In this document: piece after piece, positions 43,326 through 51,883 of the stretch
Layout: each line of letters begins with the position of its first letter
Numbering within the stretch: position 1 is the stretch's first letter
Origin: Scandinavium ludwigii_A
Lineage (GTDB): Bacteria; Pseudomonadota; Gammaproteobacteria; Enterobacterales; Enterobacteriaceae
Direction: 5' to 3'
DNA length: 64,000 nt
Assembly: GCA_050516505.1 (NCBI GenBank)
Contig: CP191518.1
Span: 3,534,001 to 3,598,000 of the forward strand
Made by a program: the position numbers and the translations under genes
The notes under the pieces: model-generated
Database searches by the model: none
Seen by the model: only the letters and a program-made list of their open reading frames with translations
Told to the model about the DNA's origin: nothing

Positions 43326-44720
43326 TTACGGCTTACACGACAACGCACTCGTAGGGTCCAGCAACCACGGCCGCAAATATCCCACGGTGTTTGAGAACGG
43401 CAATACCCATTCCGGTAAACGAATCCCGACGTATTTTTCAATGAATGCCCGCCTCGCCTGCACCCTCGCCCACAGCTGAGGATAGTCCACCGCCAACTGT
43501 TGACGTAGCGATTCATCCGCCAGCGCCACCGTATCTTCGATGCTTGCCCCCGCGTATCCCGCCCGGGAAGGAATAATATCGATTTGCAATAGCATGCCGC
43601 TGGCTAGCGGAATATCAGAGCCCGCCGACACCGGTGAACACAGCCATTCTTCATCTGCCACCAGATGCCCAGGATTGAGATGCCAGTGATATTCCGCCTT
43701 CGGCAGTACATCTTCAATCCGCTGATACAGCTCGCCCCCGGTCATGCCCGGTCGAATGGTTTCCAGCCACGCGACAACTGCGCGGAAATACGGAATCGCG
43801 ACCACATCCAGATAATCACTGACCGCATCCGGCAACTGTCCGGCATTTTCGACGACGTAGGCCGCACGGCTGCTAAGCCCGCCTTTAAAACTGGTGGTCA
43901 GAGAAAATTTATCCCCCAGCTGCACCGTTTTATCACCCGGATAAAGATTCGCATGGGCGAAACGATCGCCGGTAGCGGCGATGGAGACCACGTTGTGCGG
44001 CTGACCGTCGGCGGCGAGCAGGCTGGCAATTTCCTTTTCCGTTTTACCTGGCGCGACCGCATTCAGCGCCCGAAGTATCGCGGTTGAAGCCAGATTGGCG
44101 CCGTATTCATAATGCGCTAATTCATTGGCATTATTGATAATCCGCGCGCCGTATGCCGGAGAAATAAACACGCCGGTGGCGTTGCGCAGTTCAGCCTCCG
44201 GCGCGGCCTCACGGATTGCATCAACGATAAATGCCGGGATATCGAACATCTGCCGCGTGTTGTCGTTGAAGCCAGTGAAAAGCTTCCAGCCCGCAAGACC
44301 CACTGTTTTATCCCCGGTAATCCCTGCGCTTTTCAGCACCTCGTGCAGGGGCTGAACGGTGTCCATCGGCTGATTCGGAAGTGAGAACCACGGCGCGTGC
44401 AGTACGCGGTTTTTTAAACGCGCATGCGGCGCCAGTTTGAGATTTTCATTGCCAAGCACCAGTATCGCCTCGCCTTTCTGATGCAATACCAGCAGCGCCT
44501 CTTCGAAGCGCGGAATAAAGCCGGTGAGATATTCAAAGTTGCCGCCGTGCTCTTTGTCGGCGTAGACAATCAACGTATCCAGCCCCTGCTGGCACATTCT
44601 CTCCAGCACGCGCGCTTTGCGCCGGGCTAGCGTGGCATCGTTCAAAGTAACGGAAGGCAAATGCGTCCAGCACGGCGGCTGCGGCAGCGTCTTGAGTGAA
44701 ACGGGGTGCGGAAGGGTCAT
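43326..44720 (-). CDS. M24-peptidase-like protein with degraded metal site
   Basis: A 464-residue protein with an N-terminal creatinase-type domain (about 25-195) and a C-terminal pita-bread fold domain (about 200-440) resembling Xaa-Pro aminopeptidases. The usual metal ligands are largely missing: the region aligned to the two Asp ligands reads KFSLTTSFKGGLSSRAAYV (271-289), with no Asp; H352 is kept in NPGHLVADEEW; the first Glu is D381 (LQIDIIP); only E395 (IEDT) is standard. It is therefore likely a non-catalytic or re-purposed homologue. E. coli has yajD at this place. No partner gene is nearby. Function unknown. Confidence 0.75.
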   Translation of the reverse strand: MTLPHPVSLKTLPQPPCWTHLPSVTLNDATLARRKARVLERMCQQGLDTLIVYADKEHGGNFEYLTGFIPRFEEALLVLHQKGEAILVLGNENLKLAPHARLKNRVLHAPWFSLPNQPMDTVQPLHEVLKSAGITGDKTVGLAGWKLFTGFNDNTRQMFDIPAFIVDAIREAAPEAELRNATGVFISPAYGARIINNANELAHYEYGANLASTAILRALNAVAPGKTEKEIASLLAADGQPHNVVSIAATGDRFAHANLYPGDKTVQLGDKFSLTTSFKGGLSSRAAYVVENAGQLPDAVSDYLDVVAIPYFRAVVAWLETIRPGMTGGELYQRIEDVLPKAEYHWHLNPGHLVADEEWLCSPVSAGSDIPLASGMLLQIDIIPSRAGYAGASIEDTVALADESLRQQLAVDYPQLWARVQARRAFIEKYVGIRLPEWVLPFSNTVGYLRPWLLDPTSALSCKP

Positions 44721-44784
44721 TTCTGTAGCGTCCTTTAAACAGAGATTATCTTTTCACCCTACCGGAAACGCGGATGTTTGGCAT

Positions 44785-44814
44785 AAAAAAATCCCGGCCA
44801 TTTGACCGGGATTT
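44785..44814 (-). terminator. Intrinsic terminator after secF
   Basis: A 9-bp stem AAATCCCGG/CCGGGATTT (44788-44814) with a T-run on the minus strand, 18 bases after the secF stop. Confidence 0.85.
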
Positions 44815-44832
44815 GATTTTGCAAAGCAGAAC

Positions 44833-45804
44833 TTACGGCAGAATATTAGGCTGATCGGCGCCTTCTTTTTCCACTTTCTGCTGCAGCAGGTGCTCGCGTT
44901 TCATCCCGAGCTTCAGCGCCAGCGCGGAAGCGACGTAGATGGACGACGCCGTACCGATGGTAACACCGATAAGCATAGTCAGTGAGAAGCCTTTCAGCAT
45001 CGCACCACCGAACAGGAACAGCATCAGGATAACCATCAAGGTGGTACCGGATGTGATCAACGTACGGTGCAGCGTCTGGGTCAGGGACACGTTAAAGATT
45101 TCGTAAGGCGTACCGCGACGAATTTTGCGGAAGTTTTCACGAATACGGTCCGATACCACGATGCTGTCGTTCAGCGAGTAGCCGATAACAGACATCAGTG
45201 ACGCGACAATGGTCAAATCGACTTCAATCTGGAACAGCGACAGAATGCCCATGGTGATCACCACGTCGTGCGCCAGCGAGATAACGACACCCGCCGCCAG
45301 ACGCCACTCGAAGCGGAATCCGACATACACGAGGATAGAGATCAGCGCCACCAGCAGCGCCATAGCGCCGTTAGTCGCAAGATCTGCCCCGACGCTTGGC
45401 CCCACAAACTCAATACGCTTAACAGCAGCATGTTGGTTAGTGGTTTCGTTAATCACGCTCAATACCTTGCTGCCCAACTCCTGACCGCCGGTTTCCCCTT
45501 TGGCCGGTGGCATACGCACCATGATGTCGCGGCTGCTGCCGAAGTTCTGCAGCAGCGGATCGGCAAAGCCTGCTTTTTCCAGCGCGTCACGCATCTGGTC
45601 CATATCGGCCGGTTGTTCGAGGCTGATTTCAATGACGGTACCACCAGTGAAATCCAGACCCCAGTTAAAACCACGGACGCCGATAATGATGATGGAGGCC
45701 ACCAGCAGCAAGCCAGAGATGCCAAAGGCCCAGTAGTCCCAGCGCATAAAGTCATGGACTTTACGGCCGTAGTTTAATTGTTCAACAGTATATTCCTGTG
45801 CCAC
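44833..45804 (-). CDS. secF: Protein translocase subunit SecF
   Basis: A 323-residue RND-type membrane protein with six transmembrane helices and a large first periplasmic loop. It forms SecDF-YajC with SecD and helps pull exported proteins across the membrane using the proton gradient. It lies 10 bases after secD. Confidence 0.98.
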   Translation of the reverse strand: MAQEYTVEQLNYGRKVHDFMRWDYWAFGISGLLLVASIIIIGVRGFNWGLDFTGGTVIEISLEQPADMDQMRDALEKAGFADPLLQNFGSSRDIMVRMPPAKGETGGQELGSKVLSVINETTNQHAAVKRIEFVGPSVGADLATNGAMALLVALISILVYVGFRFEWRLAAGVVISLAHDVVITMGILSLFQIEVDLTIVASLMSVIGYSLNDSIVVSDRIRENFRKIRRGTPYEIFNVSLTQTLHRTLITSGTTLMVILMLFLFGGAMLKGFSLTMLIGVTIGTASSIYVASALALKLGMKREHLLQQKVEKEGADQPNILP

Positions 45805-45814
45805 AACGCACTCC

Positions 45815-47662
45815 TCAGATAGACAGCTTGTTGATGCGTTTGCCGCCGTACAACAGGTTTACGATGGCACGGGTGCCGACGATCGCGGTAAACATGGAAG
45901 TCGCCACACCGATACCGGTAGTGATAGCGAAGCCTTTAATAGCGCCAGTACCGACCGCGTACAGGATGATAACTTTGATCAGCGTGGTAACGTTCGCATC
46001 GAAAATCGAGCTGAACGCGCCGCGATAACCTTCGTCAATCGCCTGCTGAATGGAACGTCCGTTGCTGATCTCTTCCTTAATACGTTCGTTAATCAGAACG
46101 TTGGCATCGACCGCGACGGCAAGGGTTAACACGATACCCGCAATCCCCGGCATGGTCAGCGTAGCCCCCGGCAACAACGACATGATCCCGACAATCATTA
46201 CCAGGTTCATAATCAGTGCAGAGGTCGCGATCAGGCCAAACTTCTTGTAGAAGAAGATCATAAAGATGATTGAGATAGCCAGACCGGCCAGACACGCTTC
46301 CAGGCCTTGCTGAATATTCTGCATACCCAGGGTTGGACCGATGGTGCGTTCTTCAACAATCTGAATTGGAGCAATCAGCGCACCGGCACGCAGCAGCAGA
46401 GAGAGCTGACGCGCTTCGTTAGGGTTGCTGATACCGGTAATACGGAAGCTGTTACCGAGACGAGACTGGATGTTGGCGATGTTAATCACCTCTTCCTCTT
46501 TCACCAGAACGGCACGGCCTTTCGCGTCTTTCTTACCGCTGTCTTTGTACTCCACGAACAGGGTTGCCATCGGTTTGCCGATGTTATCCTTGGTGAAGTT
46601 AGACATGATGTTGCCACCTGCGCTATCAAGCGAGATGTTAACCTGCGGCTGATTGTATTCATCCTGGTTCGAGGTGGAATCGGTGATGTGGTCACCGGTC
46701 AAGATAACGCGCTTGTACAGCACAACCGGCTGGCCTTCACGGGTATCTTTCACTTCGGAATCGCCCGGTACGCGACCAGTTGTGGCAGCGGACTGATCGA
46801 CGTTGGTATTCACCAGACGGAATTCCAGGGTTGCGGTTGCGCCAAGAATTTCTTTCGCACGCGCCGTGTCCTGAATACCTGGCAGTTCAACCACGATACG
46901 GTCAGCACCCTGACGCTGAACCAGAGGTTCGGCAACGCCAAGCTGGTTAACACGGTTACGCAGGATGTTGATGTTCTGCTGAACGGCATACTCGCGCGCT
47001 TCATTCAGACGCGCATCGGTCATCACCGCACGCAGCTGATTGCTGCCCTGCTTAGAGAGAACCAGGTCGCGATGGCGCGGAGCCAGATAATCAATCGCCT
47101 GATTGCGCGCCGCGTCGTCGCGGAACGTAATGCTCAGGCCATAGTTATCGTCTTTACGAACGGTAGTGTAGGCGATGCCTTTTTCACGCAGGTCGCTGCG
47201 CAGGCCATCAATGTTTTGTTCCTGCAATTTACCGAGCGCGGTATCCATATCCACTTCCATCAGGAAGTGCACGCCGCCACGCAGATCAAGACCGAGTTTC
47301 ATCGGCTCTGCGGAAATCGACGCTAACCAGCGCGGGGTTGCCGGAGCAAGGTTTAACGCCACGACGTACTTGTCACCCAGCACGCTCATCAATGCTTCAC
47401 GCGCGCGCAGCTGGATGTCAGTGGAGTCGAAGCGAGCAAGAATTGCGCCCTCTTCCAGTGCCACAGACTTAGCGGTAATTTTTTCTTCTTTTAAGGTGTT
47501 CTGGACCTGGATCAGCGTTTGCTCACTGGCGGCGACGCCGCGCGCGCCAGTGATTTGAACAGCCGGATCCTCACCATACAGGTTGGGAAGTGCGTAAAGC
47601 AGGCCGACGATAAACACGACGACCAGCATAATGTACTTCCACAAAGGATAACGGTTTAACAC
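45815..47662 (-). CDS. secD: Protein translocase subunit SecD
   Basis: A 615-residue protein with six transmembrane helices and a large periplasmic head. The SecD motif LGLDLRGGVHFLMEVD (about 123-138) is intact, and the transmembrane region carries the conserved acidic and arginine residues used in proton movement. It forms an operon with yajC and secF. Confidence 0.98.
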   Translation of the reverse strand: MLNRYPLWKYIMLVVVFIVGLLYALPNLYGEDPAVQITGARGVAASEQTLIQVQNTLKEEKITAKSVALEEGAILARFDSTDIQLRAREALMSVLGDKYVVALNLAPATPRWLASISAEPMKLGLDLRGGVHFLMEVDMDTALGKLQEQNIDGLRSDLREKGIAYTTVRKDDNYGLSITFRDDAARNQAIDYLAPRHRDLVLSKQGSNQLRAVMTDARLNEAREYAVQQNINILRNRVNQLGVAEPLVQRQGADRIVVELPGIQDTARAKEILGATATLEFRLVNTNVDQSAATTGRVPGDSEVKDTREGQPVVLYKRVILTGDHITDSTSNQDEYNQPQVNISLDSAGGNIMSNFTKDNIGKPMATLFVEYKDSGKKDAKGRAVLVKEEEVINIANIQSRLGNSFRITGISNPNEARQLSLLLRAGALIAPIQIVEERTIGPTLGMQNIQQGLEACLAGLAISIIFMIFFYKKFGLIATSALIMNLVMIVGIMSLLPGATLTMPGIAGIVLTLAVAVDANVLINERIKEEISNGRSIQQAIDEGYRGAFSSIFDANVTTLIKVIILYAVGTGAIKGFAITTGIGVATSMFTAIVGTRAIVNLLYGGKRINKLSI

Positions 47663-47689
47663 GGCAGTTCCCTTTGGGAAAACAGTAGA

Positions 47690-48022
47690 TTACAGCGCCT
47701 TCATGGTGCCTTTCGGCAGAACGGCAGCTACGAAGTCACGTTTGATAACCACTTCAGTGGTGTCGTTCAGCGCGATAGCAATGTAGCCAGCTTCAGCTAC
47801 TTTGGTTACGCGACCAACCAGACCACCGTTAGTCAGCACTTCATCACCTTTCGCGATGGAGTCCATCAGCTTTTTATGATCTTTGGTGCGCTTCTGCTGT
47901 GGACGCAGGATCATGAAATAGAAAATCAGACCGAACACAACCAGCATCAGAATCAGAGACACTGGGCTGCTTTGTCCAGGTGCACCAGAAGCGGCTACCG
48001 CATCAGAAATAAAAAAGCTCAT
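47690..48022 (-). CDS. yajC: Sec translocon accessory protein YajC
   Basis: A 110-residue protein with a single N-terminal transmembrane helix (about 20-40, SLILMLVVFGLIFYFMILRP) and a small cytoplasmic domain. It belongs to the holotranslocon SecYEG-SecDF-YajC. The ATG at 48022 gives the E. coli N-terminus MSFFISDAVA; an upstream ATG at 48052 overlaps the end of tgt. It starts 22 bases after tgt. Confidence 0.96.
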   Translation of the reverse strand: MSFFISDAVAASGAPGQSSPVSLILMLVVFGLIFYFMILRPQQKRTKDHKKLMDSIAKGDEVLTNGGLVGRVTKVAEAGYIAIALNDTTEVVIKRDFVAAVLPKGTMKAL

Positions 48023-48044
48023 TGAATTTCCCTCATTATTAAAA

Positions 48045-49172
48045 TTAATCAACGTTCAACGGTGGAACATCTCGACCCTGACGTTGGTAAAACTCCGTCA
48101 CAAAGCTCTCTAATTTACCCTCTTCGATAGCCTTGCGTAAACCAGCCATTAAACGCTGATAGTAGCGAAGATTATGGATGGTATTGAGACGCGCGCCCAA
48201 AATCTCATTGCAACGGTCAAGATGATGCAAATAAGCGCGAGAATAATGGCGACAGGTGTAGCAATCACACTCAGCGTCGAGCGTGCTGGTGTCGCTTTTA
48301 TGCTTCGCATTACGAATTTTCACCACGCCATCGGTCACAAACAGGTGTCCGTTTCGGGCATTACGCGTCGGCATCACGCAGTCGAACATGTCGATACCAC
48401 GACGCACGCCTTCAACCAGATCTTCCGGTTTGCCCACACCCATCAGGTATCGTGGTTTGTCTGCCGGAATTTGCGGACACACATGTTCCAGAATACGGTG
48501 CATGTCTTCCTTCGGCTCACCGACAGCCAAGCCGCCGACAGCGTAGCCATCAAAGCCAATCTCCACCAGACCTTTGACTGAGATATCACGTAAATCTTCG
48601 TAAACGCTGCCCTGAATAATGCCGAACAATGCGTTCTTATTATTCAGAGAATCAAAGCGGTCACGGCTACGTTTTGCCCAGCGCAGGGACATTTCCATCG
48701 AGCGCTTGGCGTAATCCCAGTCCGCCGGATACGGCGTACATTCATCGAAGATCATCACGATGTCAGAACCGAGATCGTTCTGAATCTCCATGGATTTTTC
48801 CGGATCGAGGAAAATCGGATCGCCGTTGATTGGGTTACGGAAGTGAACGCCCGCTTCGGTAATTTTGCGAATATCGCCCAGGCTGAAGACCTGGAAGCCG
48901 CCGGAATCGGTGAGGATCGGCCCTTTCCACTGCATGAAATCGTGCAGATCGCCATGCAGCTTCATGATCTCCTGACCAGGACGCAGCCACAGGTGGAAGG
49001 TGTTGCCGAGAATGATTTGCGCGCCGGTTTCTTCAACTTCTTCCGGCGTCATCCCTTTTACGGTGCCGTAAGTGCCGACGGGCATAAATGCAGGCGTTTC
49101 AACAACGCCACGTTCGAAGACCAGGCGGCCGCGGCGTGCGCGTCCGTCGGTAGTATCCAGTTCAAATTTCAT
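48045..49172 (-). CDS. tgt: tRNA-guanine transglycosylase
   Basis: A 375-residue TIM-barrel enzyme that replaces guanine 34 of GUN tRNAs with preQ1. The first catalytic Asp lies in LTDSGGFQVFSL, and the zinc ligands are in CDCYTCRHYSRAYLHH. It follows queA by 54 bases on the same strand. Together with queC (4218-4913) three queuosine genes are in the window. Confidence 0.98.
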   Translation of the reverse strand: MKFELDTTDGRARRGRLVFERGVVETPAFMPVGTYGTVKGMTPEEVEETGAQIILGNTFHLWLRPGQEIMKLHGDLHDFMQWKGPILTDSGGFQVFSLGDIRKITEAGVHFRNPINGDPIFLDPEKSMEIQNDLGSDIVMIFDECTPYPADWDYAKRSMEMSLRWAKRSRDRFDSLNNKNALFGIIQGSVYEDLRDISVKGLVEIGFDGYAVGGLAVGEPKEDMHRILEHVCPQIPADKPRYLMGVGKPEDLVEGVRRGIDMFDCVMPTRNARNGHLFVTDGVVKIRNAKHKSDTSTLDAECDCYTCRHYSRAYLHHLDRCNEILGARLNTIHNLRYYQRLMAGLRKAIEEGKLESFVTEFYQRQGRDVPPLNVD

Positions 49173-49226
49173 TGTTGCTCCTGCGTCAGAAAGACAGTCT
49201 GACGTATAAAACCCTGCGCCGCGGAA

Positions 49227-50297
49227 TTATTCCCCGACACGTTCTTGAATAGCCGACGGATTGTACGTGATGTACATGGCATCCCCGTAGCTAAAAAAGC
49301 GATATTTTTGTTCTACCGCAGACTTGTAGGCATTCATCGTGTTTTGATAACCGGCAAAAGCCGACACCAGCATGATGAGCGTTGACTCCGGCAGGTGGAA
49401 ATTGGTCACCAGCGCATCGATCACTTTGTACTGATAGCCTGGGTAGATGAAGATTTGCGTGTCGCCGAAGAACGGCTCAATCAGGTCCGTTTGTGCCGCC
49501 TGCGCTGCGCTCTCCAGAGAACGCACGGAGGTCGTGCCCACCGCGACCACTTTGCTCCCGCGCGCTTTCGCCGCCAGCACCGCATCGACAACGTCCTGCG
49601 GCACTTCCGCATATTCGGAGTGCATGATGTGGTCTTCAATGGTGTCGACCCGCACCGGCTGGAAGGTTCCCGCGCCGACGTGCAGCGTCACGAACGCCAT
49701 CTCGATGCCTTTCTCACGCAGTTTCGCCAACAGCGGCTCGTCAAAGTGCAGACCCGCCGTCGGGGCCGCAACGGCGCCTGGCTTCTGGCTGTACACGGTC
49801 TGATACAGTTCGCGGTCTGCGTCTTCGTCTGGACGGTCAATGTACGGCGGCAGCGGCATGTGGCCAATGGCATTAAGAATATCCAGCACCGGGCGCTCGT
49901 CGTTAAACTGCACTTCGAACAGCGCATCGTGACGCGCCACCATGGTGGCATTAATGCTTTCATCGTCGCCGAGCAGCAGCTCAGCGCCCGGCTTCGGCGC
50001 TTTAGAGGCGCGAATATGTGCCAGAATACGTTTATCATCGAGCATACGCTCAACCAGGACTTCAATCTTGCCGCCGCTGGCTTTACGGCCAAACAGGCGC
50101 GCCGGGATCACGCGGGTATTGTTAAAGACCAGCAGGTCACCAGGGTTGAGCTTAGCGAGCAGATCGGTGAAAGTACCGTGCGTCAGCGCGCCCGTTGGCC
50201 CATCCAGCGACAGCAAGCGGCAGCCACTGCGCTCCGGCTGTGGGTAGTGAGCAATCAGAGAATCGGGCAGTTCAAAAGAAAAATCGGCGACGCGCAT
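49227..50297 (-). CDS. queA: S-adenosylmethionine:tRNA ribosyltransferase-isomerase QueA
   Basis: A 356-residue enzyme that transfers the ribosyl part of SAM to preQ1-modified tRNA to make epoxyqueuosine. It starts MRVADFSFELPDSLIAHYP. Another in-frame ATG at 50315 would add six residues; the shorter form matches E. coli. Neither has a strong Shine-Dalgarno. First gene of the queA-tgt-yajC-secDF run, divergent from acpH. Confidence 0.97.
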   Translation of the reverse strand: MRVADFSFELPDSLIAHYPQPERSGCRLLSLDGPTGALTHGTFTDLLAKLNPGDLLVFNNTRVIPARLFGRKASGGKIEVLVERMLDDKRILAHIRASKAPKPGAELLLGDDESINATMVARHDALFEVQFNDERPVLDILNAIGHMPLPPYIDRPDEDADRELYQTVYSQKPGAVAAPTAGLHFDEPLLAKLREKGIEMAFVTLHVGAGTFQPVRVDTIEDHIMHSEYAEVPQDVVDAVLAAKARGSKVVAVGTTSVRSLESAAQAAQTDLIEPFFGDTQIFIYPGYQYKVIDALVTNFHLPESTLIMLVSAFAGYQNTMNAYKSAVEQKYRFFSYGDAMYITYNPSAIQERVGE

Positions 50298-50391
50298 GAC
50301 GGTAACTCGAGACATAATAAAGAGGCGGGTAGTCTAGTGGCAGGCTGCTTTGGCTGCAACCGGTAAGCCTTAATTACGGATAAAGCAAATC

Positions 50392-50973
50392 ATGAATTTT
50401 CTCGCTCACCTGCACCTCGCACACCTCGCCGACAGCTCGCTGCCCGGCAATTTGCTGGCCGACTTTGTGCGCGGCAACCCGGATGACGCCTACGAATCGG
50501 CGATTGTCAGCGGGATTCATATGCATCGCCGGGTCGATGTGCTGACCGATAATCTGCCGGAAGTGAAGAGTGCAAAAGCGTGGTTTCGCCCTGAAACCCG
50601 CCGCGTGGCGCCCATTACGCTCGACGTGATGTGGGATCATTTCCTCTCCCGCGACTGGGCAAAACTGTCACCGGAAATCTCACTGCCGGATTTCGTGCGC
50701 TACGCACAAACGCAGGTCACGCAAATCCTGCCCGACTCGCCGCCGCGTTTCGTCAATCTGAATGATTATTTGTGGTCCGAGCGCTGGCTGGAACGCTATT
50801 CCGACATGGATTTTATTCAAAACGTGCTTAACGGCATGGCGAATCGCCGACCCCGCCTCGATGCCTTGCGCGACTCCTGGCAGGATTTGGACGCGCATTA
50901 CGCACAATTAGAAGAGACATTTTGGACGTTTTACCCGCGGATGATGGCGCAGGCCAAGGCGCGAGAGCTATAA
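50392..50973 (+). CDS. acpH: Acyl carrier protein phosphodiesterase
   Basis: A 193-residue HD-superfamily-like phosphodiesterase (formerly YajB) that removes the 4'-phosphopantetheine group from holo-ACP. It starts MNFLAHLHLAHL, and carries conserved His/Asp residues in HMHRRVDVLTD and MWDHFL. Same length as E. coli AcpH. Divergent from queA. Confidence 0.96.
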   Translation: MNFLAHLHLAHLADSSLPGNLLADFVRGNPDDAYESAIVSGIHMHRRVDVLTDNLPEVKSAKAWFRPETRRVAPITLDVMWDHFLSRDWAKLSPEISLPDFVRYAQTQVTQILPDSPPRFVNLNDYLWSERWLERYSDMDFIQNVLNGMANRRPRLDALRDSWQDLDAHYAQLEETFWTFYPRMMAQAKAREL

Positions 50974-51029
50974 AACTTGCGCTTTATCACAGAATCGCTA
51001 AGCTGAAACAGTTGTTCATATAATAATTG

Positions 51030-51066
51030 ATAGGTAAAACCTGTCTCAACGATTGTCAGCTTCTCA
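51030..51066 (+). promoter_or_regulatory. Probable OxyR binding site upstream of tsaA
   Basis: Four tetramers ATAG, CTGT, ATTG, CTCA occur with exact 7-base spacing, the layout of the OxyR motif (ATAG-N7-CTAT-N7-ATAG-N7-CTAT). The first half also keeps the internal T and A positions (ATAGGTAAAACCTGT, 8 of 9 defined bases hold plus the last). The second half is weaker. The site ends directly at the -35 box, the usual position for OxyR activation. Confidence 0.6.
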
Positions 51067-51095
51067 TTGAGTCACCGGCTTCCTCTCCCTATACT
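51067..51095 (+). promoter_or_regulatory. Sigma-70 promoter of tsaA
   Basis: TTGAGT (51067-51072) and TATACT (51090-51095) separated by 17 bases, 47 bases before the start codon. Confidence 0.75.
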
Positions 51096-51142
51096 GGCCC
51101 GCGTTGCGTTCCATTAACCTTATAAATGTAGAGGAGAACCTC

Positions 51143-51745
51143 ATGGTTCTGGTAACTCGTCCTGCTCCTGATTTTACTGCCGCTGCTGTTCTGGGTAACG
51201 GCGAAATCGTTGATAACTTCAACTTCAAACAGCACACCAACGGTAAAGCTACCGTTCTGTTCTTCTGGCCGATGGACTTCACCTTCGTATGCCCGTCTGA
51301 ACTGATCGCATTCGACAAACGTTACGAAGAATTCCAGAAACGTGGCGTAGAAGTGGTTGGCGTTTCTTTTGACTCTGAGTTTGTCCATAACGCATGGCGC
51401 AACACCCCTGTCGACAACGGCGGCATCGGTGCAGTGAAATACGCAATGGTTGCGGACATCAAACGTGAAATCCAGCAGGCTTACGGTATCGAACATCCGG
51501 ACGCTGGCGTTGCTCTGCGTGGTTCTTTCCTGATCGACGCTAACGGCATCGTACGTCACCAGGTTGTGAACGATCTGCCACTGGGTCGTAACATCGACGA
51601 AATGCTGCGTATGGTTGACGCGCTGCAGTTCCACGAAGAGCACGGCGAAGTGTGCCCGGCTCAGTGGGAAAAAGGGAAAGAAGGCATGAACGCGTCTCCA
51701 GCAGGCGTGGCTAAGTACCTGACTGAAAACGTCACCAGCCTGTAA
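51143..51745 (+). CDS. tsaA: Typical 2-Cys peroxiredoxin TsaA
   Basis: A 200-residue AhpC/Prx1-family peroxidase. The peroxidatic cysteine is C50 in FTFVCPSE and the resolving cysteine C171 in GEVCPAQW. It reduces hydrogen peroxide and organic hydroperoxides. Salmonella carries the same gene at this locus (tsaA), whereas E. coli K-12 does not. The C-terminus ends soon after the resolving cysteine without the YF motif, suggesting a peroxide-resistant (robust) enzyme. ATG at 51143 follows AGAGGAGA at 51130-51137. No dedicated reductase (ahpF) is adjacent, so thioredoxin is a likely donor. Confidence 0.9.
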   Translation: MVLVTRPAPDFTAAAVLGNGEIVDNFNFKQHTNGKATVLFFWPMDFTFVCPSELIAFDKRYEEFQKRGVEVVGVSFDSEFVHNAWRNTPVDNGGIGAVKYAMVADIKREIQQAYGIEHPDAGVALRGSFLIDANGIVRHQVVNDLPLGRNIDEMLRMVDALQFHEEHGEVCPAQWEKGKEGMNASPAGVAKYLTENVTSL

Positions 51746-51760
51746 TCGGCAAGGTGTGTA

Positions 51761-51790
51761 AAAAAGGTCCGCAATGCGGACCTTTTTTTG
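51761..51790 (+). terminator. Intrinsic terminator after tsaA
   Basis: A perfect 7-bp stem GGTCCGC/GCGGACC with a 3-base loop, extended by A-T pairs and followed by seven T residues. Confidence 0.93.
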
Positions 51791-51883
51791 TTTTTGTACA
51801 AAACCCCTCACCGCGGCCCAGAGTGCAGCGCAAGGGTTATCACCCGCGTGACGTGTTTTTGAGTCTTGGCGGAGGATTCCTTA

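Noticed and set aside
46307..47326. Open frame of 339 codons on the plus strand
   Set aside because: Antisense to secD, explained by third-position GC bias.
49395..50366. Open frame of 323 codons on the plus strand
   Set aside because: Antisense to queA; no domain or signal visible.
51806..51860. Degenerate copy of the CCCTCTCCC repeat near the malZ 3' end
   Set aside because: The lead-in CCCCTCACCGCGG is similar, but the hairpin arms are not preserved, so it cannot be counted as a family member.
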